From Micropterus salmoides (Eukaryota; Chordata; Actinopteri; Centrarchiformes; Centrarchidae), in contig NW_024040040.1 in the NCBI RefSeq assembly GCF_014851395.1, positions 25,897,000-25,960,999 of the forward strand: DNA of 64,000 nucleotides, given 5' to 3'. Position 1 is the stretch's first letter. Each line of letters begins with the position of its first letter. This document shows, one piece after another, positions 56,960 to 64,000 of the stretch. The notes beneath the pieces were generated by a model. That model saw nothing but the letters and a program-made list of their open reading frames with translations. It made no database searches and was not told where the DNA came from. The translations under genes and the position numbers were made by a program.

Positions 56960-58900
56960 CCTAAAATTTTTTAGTTATGCATTTTAATAAATTTATGAGA
57001 ATTGATACCCAATTATGAATTCATAATTGAAGATTCATAAAATCAAACTTTTCCTCGTTTCAGGGCACCACCGGAGTTGTTATAATCCTAGAGTCTCCGG
57101 ACCTCTAGGTAGTTTTGAATAATTATACAATTATTACTAGTGATCAGTTAGTTAATAATCGCTCAATTATCTTAAATCAGTCAGTCAGTCTCATATCTAA
57201 AGGGTCAATTCTCTTGGCAGGAACTAGAAATAGGCAACACACACAGCTCTTGATTATATTACAGTGAATTTATTCTCTAACTAAGGTGATAAAAAGATGG
57301 TTGGTTACAGGGAACATAAACATTTGCTGAGCAATGAGCCTGGAGGTTCGATTGTGGGAAGCATTGACTCATACGGCATAGAAGAGCTAATGAAAGTAAA
57401 CTAATGTTATAATTTAGGAGTTAAAATGGACATCTGATCACAGAACGTGTGTTAGGTCTTACTGCTTGTCGACAGTCTGCTTTTGGCCTGTTGCGGGTCC
57501 CACGCTAGCTGCCCGATCCTGGCTTTTTGCTAGGGATTCTCCGGGGTTCTCCGAGTCTGATTGAAAACGCCTCCTCCGTCTGGCAATTCGGCTGTTTTCA
57601 GGTTTCCTTCGTTGTAGCTGGCGAGACCACGTGGCTTGGTCTGACCTCGGTGAAGTTGGCTCGACGAAAAAGGCTTAAAATGGAACTTGGTCGTTCCTGA
57701 ATTAGTCCAGTGTAACTTAACAGACTGATAACTTTAACAAACAAAAAAATAAAGAAAATAAAAACAAACTGAAGGCAGAATGATGTCGCGGCACTTCAGG
57801 TGTGTAGCTTCAGGCGAACAAAGGCCTGTTTCGCGGGCCGAGTCTGGGCGTTGCCTGGCGAGGCACGCCACGCACGTGCCGAAGCGTCCAGGGGGCCGAG
57901 CAGAGTGGAAGAGAGCCAACAGCGAAGAGAAGAGCGAGAGGTCGCGTGTCGCTCTTTTGTTGCCTAGGGCGTGGTTCCCCAGGGGGTTCCTCAGGTTTCC
58001 CATGGGACTGCCTTTCTAAACTTAATGTTTAAAGAAAAGAAATCTATTTGCACGTATTATAATCAAATATTTTCCACAATCGAACCTCAATGGTTGAACT
58101 GAATTGTTCTAAGCATTTGGTAACAGGAAACAATTGTCACATTATTGGTCAGGATATTTATACATTTAACAGCATTTCCGATGAGGGCATGTAATACTTA
58201 TTTCGTCCACTTGGGACTCAGGTTACATGAGGAAAGCTTGGATTAAATCAAAGATAGTCTCTCTTTAGGAACCGGGGAATTTGTTGATTCATCCTTAAAT
58301 TCAAGCTGGCGATTAAGAGTATAGTAAAACATTTCTTTGTCATCATTTCTAAAGGAATTTTGTAGGAAAGTATTATGAACAAGCATTGATTACATCAGGT
58401 GAAGGAGTGTCTTGCTGAAAATAAAAACACTGTACAAGTAACTTTCTTTTCAGCACTAATATCAACAACAGATAGCAACAACAGTTAACATAACTACTCA
58501 AATAGAGGCAAACGTAATCAGGTAACTAAAGATTTAATTAAATGCTTTGAGTCTTTGGAGACTGCAGTCCTTTTTACATTGAAAGTTCAGTGTCTGGACC
58601 ATGTCACACCTAGGTGAGACAAGGAGTATCCCTTTGATGTGGTAATAAAACAAAGAACAAGGTCAGTTGCCACGGAAACATGTGTGGGGGGCCAGTTTTG
58701 ATAAGGGAAATGCCAATGGCTGGTTCGTGTCCCTTTGTCAGTTTAACAGTCAGGCCCCGCGTTATCAGCTTCAGAATCAAAAAGGTGCCAGTTTTATGGT
58801 CGGGATAGCACTTAGAGAAAGCAACTTTGACCCCTCCCCTTCTTCTCTGGGGAGGAGAAAGGAATTTAGAGTAGCTCCAAATTTATTCAATGTAAAATGC
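56960..58900 (-). repeat. possible solo LTR inside the fold-back element
   Basis: On the minus strand, AT-rich U3-like text (58900-58050) is followed by a GC-rich block (58000-57780) and a long transcribed-looking leader, then AGAATAAATTCACTGTAATA (polyadenylation signal, about 57285) and TGTGTTGCC (57240). The overall pattern is that of a retroviral-type or other LTR, but I found neither a TG...CA pair nor a target duplication. A non-LTR origin is possible. Confidence 0.3.
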
Positions 58901-58931
58901 ACAAATCCACACCGTTGTTCACTACATAGTT

Positions 58932-59190
58932 ATCAATGATTAATTCTGGTAGTTACTAATGGTTAGTGAAGTATTTTGCGTGAGCTCATCTAAAGTGAGG
59001 ACTATCTATGTCTCATTAACAATTTACAAATGAAATTTAAAGGCAATAGATATTCTCTAAACATTTGTTAATAAAGTATTTCATGATTAATTCAGGTAGT
59101 TACAAAGCATTTACTAGTTGTTAATAAGTACTTTGTGTGAGCTCATCTAAAGTGAGGACTGTCTATGCCTTACAAAGCATTTACAAATGA
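58932..59190 (+). repeat. 149 bp-period repeat, ~1.7 copies
   Basis: TGATTAATTC.GGTAGTTAC and GAGCTCATCTAAAGTGAGGA occur in both copies (58932-59034 and 59081-59190). The style resembles the AT-rich arm sequence. Confidence 0.8.
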
Positions 59191-59194
59191 TATT

Positions 59195-61180
59195 GTAACA
59201 CACAAGAATCAGTTATCTTCTGAACAGAAAAAGGAAACAGACACAACACAAAGGGATACAGAACATATTATTTATTACAAAATGCCTTTCACCCATTCAT
59301 TCACAAAAAAACACAACAACACAAGAGACTATTGCTGCATAAACTGTACAACTGTTGATATAAAATGAACCATTTACAACCCAACACGTTCTCACATATG
59401 GACCAATGGTCAAGACCCTTTGTTGTCACTTTATAACACACTTGGGAGCCCTAGTATCATAGTTCAACGTACTGGGGAAAGCCCTGTGGCACAGTTTTTG
59501 AATGCTAAAGACAGGTCTAGAATATTTAACACTAGTGTAGAACTTTAGCTAACTTACCAACCTAGGTTCTGAGAAGTAATGTTGGGGTAAGAAATAGACT
59601 GTGTGTGATTAAAGAACAGTGGGCAGGTTTATTACAGTACCTTAACACTCTCATAGTACACCAACCATGTTTGAAACAATCCCCAAAATAAGAAGAGCTC
59701 TTTCATAAAAAATACAATTTTAAAAAGTGTCCAGTGTCTTTCAGTTATTTGTATCTCTACCTGGGCAGGATAATGAACGTGTGGTGGATCTGTGTTATCT
59801 GCCAGTGTCCTGTAATCTGATGTGTCAGTCCTGTTGAATGGGACCCGAAGCAGCTGGCCACACCGTGGTCCGATCTCATCCTACAGGGTGCATCATCTCT
59901 GGGATTCGCTCGCCATCTGCATCCAGCCAAGAGTTGACCACTAAGCTACAATCCAGGGTCTCAAAAACCAGTCTGCATGTATAGTGCAGAATAAATCATC
60001 ACAGTCAATGTTCTTCAAATAAGATCTCATCCTGTTTGTCAAAACTCAATATCATCACCCTGTTGTCTTAACTTTTACATTGTTATAACGTTACCAAAGA
60101 TTTATAACTTTACCAGGTAGCATTTAAGCAAGACATCACTACTATGAATTGATGAAATTTCTCCATCTCTCAGCATTACATTATATTAAATTACCATAAA
60201 GAAATACTTTACAGAGTTCACACATTTTAGTCAAGGAAATTATCTTTAACACGTAATATCATAAATGCTGTAAATAAAAATACCTTTGAAAGTACTAAAT
60301 GTGCTTACACATCCAAAAGTACCTCCAGAGATTAGTTTGAAACCATGACACAACAAAATACTGTTCAACAGTTCACGACATCGCGTTCACAACATCCTCC
60401 AACTGCTTTTAACTTACAGTAATATGGTTTTAACCCACCCATTTAAGCTAGCATCACGCTGCACTTTTAGCTCTCTCCTGAAGGTTACAAACTTTACTCA
60501 CCGGAGTTTCCAGGGGAAAAAAACTCCTTCGCCAAATGATGGCATTCAAAAATCCCGAGTGATGGTGTCTTTACACTTAAGACCCGCTTCTGGGCCTGTG
60601 TGATCTTGTTTTTCCAACTGCGTCGCTTCTCCCTGTTCTTCCTCGGTGCGGTCTGGCCCTAAAGTGAGCGCACACGGCAGAGACTACTGGATGCGCCTTT
60701 AAGGCCCGTATTTTTTATGTGGGCTACAGTCTATGGTAAAGAGGAGACATGGTTGAGAAGGGCTGCTTGACCAGAAACCATACTTTCACTTTTTTCCTGT
60801 GTTAAACACAAAGTCAATATTGAGTTCTTCGGTTGTGTATGGAACGCAAGTAACTATCTGTTTCAAAACATTATTTTTTTCATTATTATTTTGAAAGCGT
60901 AACCGGACGTTGCATATTTATTGTGGCTTGACCGGAAGTTATATGTTTATTGTTGCTAACTTGACCGCCAAGACGTCCAAAAACGACACTAAAGGGGTGT
61001 AACCCAGGCCGTAATAAAACTGAGACATTTTTCAATCTCATTTGTAATGTTTTGTATGGCCTAAATAGTCCTTATTTTAGAGAGAAAATACTTATTAAAT
61101 AATTTCCTTAAACGTTGATCATATGAACCAATACAATCATTAAGCACATCATTGATAAGCTGGTAGTGATAGATGATCTG
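59195..61180. other. fold-back interior, no gene seen
   Basis: No recognised protein. 60550-60720 is GC-richer with no domain. 60890-60990 resembles 8801-8900. Confidence 0.4.
60890..60990 (+). repeat. dispersed repeat shared with 8801-8900
   Basis: AACCGGACGTTGCATATTTA and GTTGCTAACTTGACCGCCAA correspond to the 8801 copy. This copy has an internal duplication of the TTTATTGTTGCTAACTTGACC-like unit. Confidence 0.65.
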
Positions 61181-61183
61181 TCT

Positions 61184-61786
61184 CAGAGAAACGGTACCAG
61201 GCCTGTAAGGGTGAGGCTTTTACCCAGTAAAGTTAGCTGGGGCATCTTTCGGGTAGTCTTAGTAGCATCCACTGGGCTTTGCCACTGGTAGATTTAGGCG
61301 TTATGCTGAGGTTGTTTATATTCTTTCTCGGGAAAGTATCAAAAAACAGGCAGTTAACCTATGTCATAATTTTTTTTAAACTTTCCAAATGATCTTATGA
61401 ACCATTATAAACTCATATATAGAACTCATATATAAATGGTTTGTCATTAAAATAATACTTTACACATATACATTTATACATTTATAAATAGTGAACCGAT
61501 CATGTATCAAGTATGAAAATACAATTATTAAGCATGTTTATAAATGACTTACTAATGTGTATAAACGTATGAACAATGGTTTATTATTGATGAATTAAAA
61601 ATGTACTAATACTTAACAACTGCTTCCTAGTGTGTAGATAACAAAGAATAAAACATTTATAACTGTGTTTATGAATGACTTACTAATGTGTATTAATGTA
61701 TGAACAATGCTTTATAAATGATGAATTCCGTATTTACTAATACTTAACTAATGTTTTATAGTGTGTAGTTATTATAAAGTGCTACC
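61184..61786 (-). repeat. right ~600 bp inverted arm
   Basis: Reverse complement of 56175-56791 with scattered substitutions and small indels. Confidence 0.9.
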
Positions 61787-62403
61787 CATATATCTTCTGC
61801 AGAAACTGCTATGATTCTCCTCGCAACTGAGTTGGCATTTTTGATCCAGTATTTCCTTCTCAGTGTCGACAACATGTGATTACGACCGCTATGGCCAAGC
61901 TGTTGATGTATATCCCTAAGAACGAGAGTGGCTACATGTTGATCTTTGGATAAAATGAGTGGATGTTTAGTTTCCTCTGGCAAAGAGCACTTTGCTAACC
62001 GTCCTCCAACTCTCAGGAGCCCATCATCCAAATATGGATCCAGCTTGTAAATAACACTCTGCCTGTTCACTGTAATTTTCCCCGATGATAAAGTAGCAAT
62101 TTCCTCACTGAATCTTCGCTGTTGGCAAAAACGAACAATAGCATGTTCAGCCTTCAAAAGATCATTCATTGACAAAGCTTGTCCTCCTGGCTTGTCTTTA
62201 TCCCTTTGCTTCTCTTGCTCCATGATATTTTGACTGCAGGCATTGGAAGCCTCCAACTCCCTCCTCTTGTGACTCCTTTTCAGAAGTATCCTTTTCAGCT
62301 TAAGAAACCAGGCAACTGCTATCCTTAGCTTCTTCCAATCTGAAAAGTAGACCATTAGACGACTGGTACAATCAGGTGAACCTTCAGCATTAACCACATT
62401 CAC
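61787..62403 (-). pseudogene. pol: BEL integrase N-terminus (zinc-binding region)
   Basis: Minus strand from 62403: SDWKKLRIAVAWFLKLKRIL, then MNDLLKAEHAIVRFCQQRRF. LDPYLDDGLLRVGGRLAKCS and HPLILSKDQHVATLVLRDIH follow, then QQLGHSGRNHMLSTLRRKYW. The H...H of the zinc-binding domain is visible (HPLIL..., LGHSG). A frameshift near 61815 breaks the CxxC part, so only one of its Cys is legible near the junction. The reading stops where the fold-back element begins and resumes at 56166. Confidence 0.85.
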
Positions 62404-62409
62404 AATAGC

Positions 62410-62945
62410 TTACTTCTTGACCTCCAGGTCACCTGCCTCTATCGCAATATCCACCACATTTGCTGGCCAGTCCCCTTCTGGTTTATTTAGAAACTGTGGA
62501 CCCTCAATCCATCGTTTGTCATGAATGAAGTCTACAATCCTCATACCTCTAGATGCATCATCTGCTGGGTTTCCTTTGAATTGACATACAGCCATTGTGA
62601 AGTTCTGCTGGCCCCTCTAATGGTCAAGACCCTGTTTGCCACAAAAGTATGAAAACGCTTGTCCTCATTCTTTATATACATAAGCACAGAAGTGCTATCT
62701 GTCCAGAAGACTGAGTCTTGCAAATTAAGCCTCAGCTCTGTCTTCAACATCAGGTCGACACGAACAGCAAGAACAGCAGCAGTCAGCTCTAAACGAGGAA
62801 TAGTAATGGTTTTTAAAGGTGTAACTCTGGCCTTGCCCATTAGGAATGCAACATGGATGTTATTTCTTTCATTCTGCATTCTGAGATAACTGACGGATCC
62901 ATATCCTGTTACACTGGCATCTGAAAAATGATGAAGCTGAGCGTG
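62410..62945 (-). pseudogene. pol: BEL RNase H and connection region
   Basis: Minus strand: LHHFSDASVTGYGSVSYLRM (DASVTGYG, first RNase H Asp) near 62940-62880, then TITIPRLELTAAVLAVRVDL (Glu in RLELTAA) and DSVFWTDSTSVLMYIKNEDK (WTDS, third acidic residue). A frame change follows near 62590; NPADDASRGMRIVDFIHDKR and a later DWPANVV-like part give the connection to the integrase. The active-site residues are intact in the readable frames, but stops separate them. Confidence 0.85.
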
Positions 62946-62948
62946 TAC

Positions 62949-63715
62949 TTAATCTCCAAAATCCTTAGGTTTGATGCATCTCTCGATCTTGAACTCAGAC
63001 AACATGTCCAGTTCCTCCACCCACCTTGTCCAATGACATAAGCTATCCTGGGGTATAGTTTCATCCCATCCAAAGTTTCTTCTACAAAGCTCTTGCAATA
63101 AAATCTTAGCAGGCAGCACAGCTGGTGCAAGAAAACCAAGAGGGTCATACACTGAACTGGACATTGATAACATTCCACGTCTGGTGTAAGGCTTGTGACC
63201 AACCTCCATTTTAAACTTAAATGAATCTGTCTCGATGCACCATTGCAATCCAAGAGCCCTCCCAACAGGAAGATTGTCCCTGTCCAGATTTAGTTCCTTC
63301 AAATCTTTAGCTCTGTGCTTCTCAGGAAGTTCTTGTAATATGGTCCGATTGTTGCTAATCCATTTTGTCAGAATGAAACCTCCTCTCTGACAGAGAACAG
63401 TAAGATCCTTGAGCATGAGGGCAGCTTCCCCTTCAGACGCCAAACTCTTCAGACAATCGTCCACATAAAAGTTCTCCTTGATAGTTTGAATGACTTCCAC
63501 TGGAAAGTCGGACTGATTGTCGTCGGCCGTTTTTCTTAGTGCAAAGCTAGCACAACTCGGAGAGGAGACCGCACCAAACAGATGGACAGTCATACGAAAC
63601 TCTGTCACTGGCTTGGTCATATCTCCTTCTGGCCACCACAAAAACCGAAGGAAGTCTCTGTCCTCTTCTGCAACCTTGGCCTGATGGAACATTGCTTGTA
63701 TGTCGCATATTTTCT
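62949..63715 (-). pseudogene. pol: BEL reverse transcriptase, N-terminally deleted
   Basis: Minus strand: DIQAMFHQAKVAEEDRDFLR starts with the first catalytic Asp motif (DIQAMFHQ). It is followed by TEFRMTVHLFGAVSSPSCAS and the YVDD box (ENFYVDDCLKSL, about 63460). A GLQWCIETDSFKFKMEVGHK and YDPLGFLAPAVLPAKILLQE tail leads to RNase H. The frame is open over 247 residues. Everything normally before the Asp motif (the fingers) is missing: protease text is fused directly to KICDIQAMFHQ near 63700, suggesting one internal deletion. Confidence 0.88.
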
Positions 63716-64000
63716 TCTGTGTGAGGGTTTCTGGGAGCTCATAGAAGAAATTGGTATCAATTCCAGATACTTCTAAGCCTGACAGTGAATATGTGGGCCA
63801 ACTCTTTCCTGTCCCATGGTTTGTAAGAGAAATTGAGTTATTTTACCAGAAAGATTGAGCCTTTGCATGAGCTGCTCTAAACAAAATGTGGCTCAACTGC
63901 CAGGATCCAAAAAAGCATGTCTGTATTATCTGGTTTCCTTTAATGGACTTGACCTGGACTGGTAAAATCGATAGCAGACAATGCCACAGGTTTTTTTGGC
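63716..64000 (-). pseudogene. pol: BEL protease end, fused to RT
   Basis: Minus strand, in shifting frames: DPGSxATFCLEQLMQRLNLS (near 63900-63840), then TQFLLQTMGQERV, SGLEVSGIDTNFFYELPETL and TQKKICDIQ. This is the C-terminal part of the retropepsin-like region of BEL polyproteins (D.GS.....). The usual RT lead-in is absent. It continues beyond the right edge. Confidence 0.65.

Larger units (their letters stand above)
56175..61786. mobile_element. 5.6 kb fold-back DNA element, long TIRs, 8 bp TSD
   Basis: Both ends read GGTAGCACTTTATAATAACT inward. The arms stay alignable for ~600 bp (56175-56791 vs 61184-61786), ending near CAGGCCTG.TACCGTTTCTCTG. The target duplication CATATATC is exact (56167-56174; 61787-61794). 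It sits inside the BEL integrase, whose text resumes directly on the far side. No transposase was recognised in the 4.4 kb interior, which holds an LTR-like block and internal repeats. An 8 bp duplication occurs in hAT and some other superfamilies; the termini are not typical hAT. Confidence 0.9.
54798..64000 (-). mobile_element. BEL/Pao LTR retrotransposon, right edge outside window
   Basis: In minus-strand order: protease end (63960-63720), RT, RNase H, integrase (to 55258) and 3' LTR. It is interrupted by the 5.6 kb fold-back element (56175-61786). Gag and the 5' LTR must lie beyond 64000. An internal deletion between protease and RT, plus several frameshifts, make it non-autonomous. Confidence 0.88.

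Noticed and set aside
56175..61786. Segmental inverted duplication instead of a transposon
   Set aside because: The exact 8 bp duplication and the clean break in BEL coding text show insertion.
1..64000. Bacterial-type operons, ribosome binding sites or terminators
   Set aside because: The window is eukaryotic: introns, LINEs, SINEs and fish-type repeats; such features do not apply.

Overview
The window looks like a gene-poor, repeat-packed stretch of a teleost fish nuclear genome. The transposon families fit this: Tc1-like, Harbinger and hAT elements, APE-type LINEs, a DIRS-type fragment, a BEL/Pao retrotransposon, a tRNA-derived SINE, and fish-type retroposon tails ending in GATG repeats. 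So do the AT-rich non-coding background and the simple repeats. I found no host protein-coding gene, rRNA gene or functional tRNA gene that I can defend. Nearly everything coding comes from mobile elements, and nearly all of it is broken.

Layout. 1-5 kb: a dead Tc1-like element (1441-2699) lies beside a Myb/SANT relic and an opposing HARBI1-like relic, which look like one old Harbinger transposon. 5-19 kb: mostly non-coding, with a SINE (8396-8600) and several dispersed repeats. 19-26 kb: pieces of LINE family B, a 107-109 bp minisatellite and other duplications. 28.4-41 kb: a nest. LINE A (ORF1 with an SGNH-hydrolase domain, ORF2 with reverse transcriptase) is split inside ORF1 by a 4.47 kb TA-flanked DNA element, which itself carries a hAT-type element with an exact 8 bp target duplication. 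LINE A abuts a second, related LINE C that has its own insertion and a Tc1-like copy in its 3' UTR. 41.7-43.2 kb: LINE D. 47-48.4 kb: a DIRS-type fragment split by another hAT-type MITE. 50.3-52.2 kb: two convergent, spliced-looking genes. One is the C-terminal end of a fish-amplified transposase-like protein; the other encodes a domain like the cysteine-rich C-terminal domain of P2X7. Their 3' ends meet or overlap. 52.3-54.8 kb: more LINE B, a tRNA-like relic and a GATG-tailed retroposon with a 13 bp target duplication. 54.8-64 kb: a BEL/Pao retrotransposon on the minus strand, running off the right edge. It is split in its integrase by a 5.6 kb fold-back element with ~600 bp inverted arms and an 8 bp target duplication.

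The insertions give a relative chronology. LINE A precedes the TA element, which precedes the hAT. LINE C precedes its Tc1 copy. The BEL element precedes the fold-back element. The least familiar objects are the convergent transposase-like/P2X7-like gene pair, the TA-flanked 4.47 kb element with a possible captured exon, and the long-arm fold-back element.
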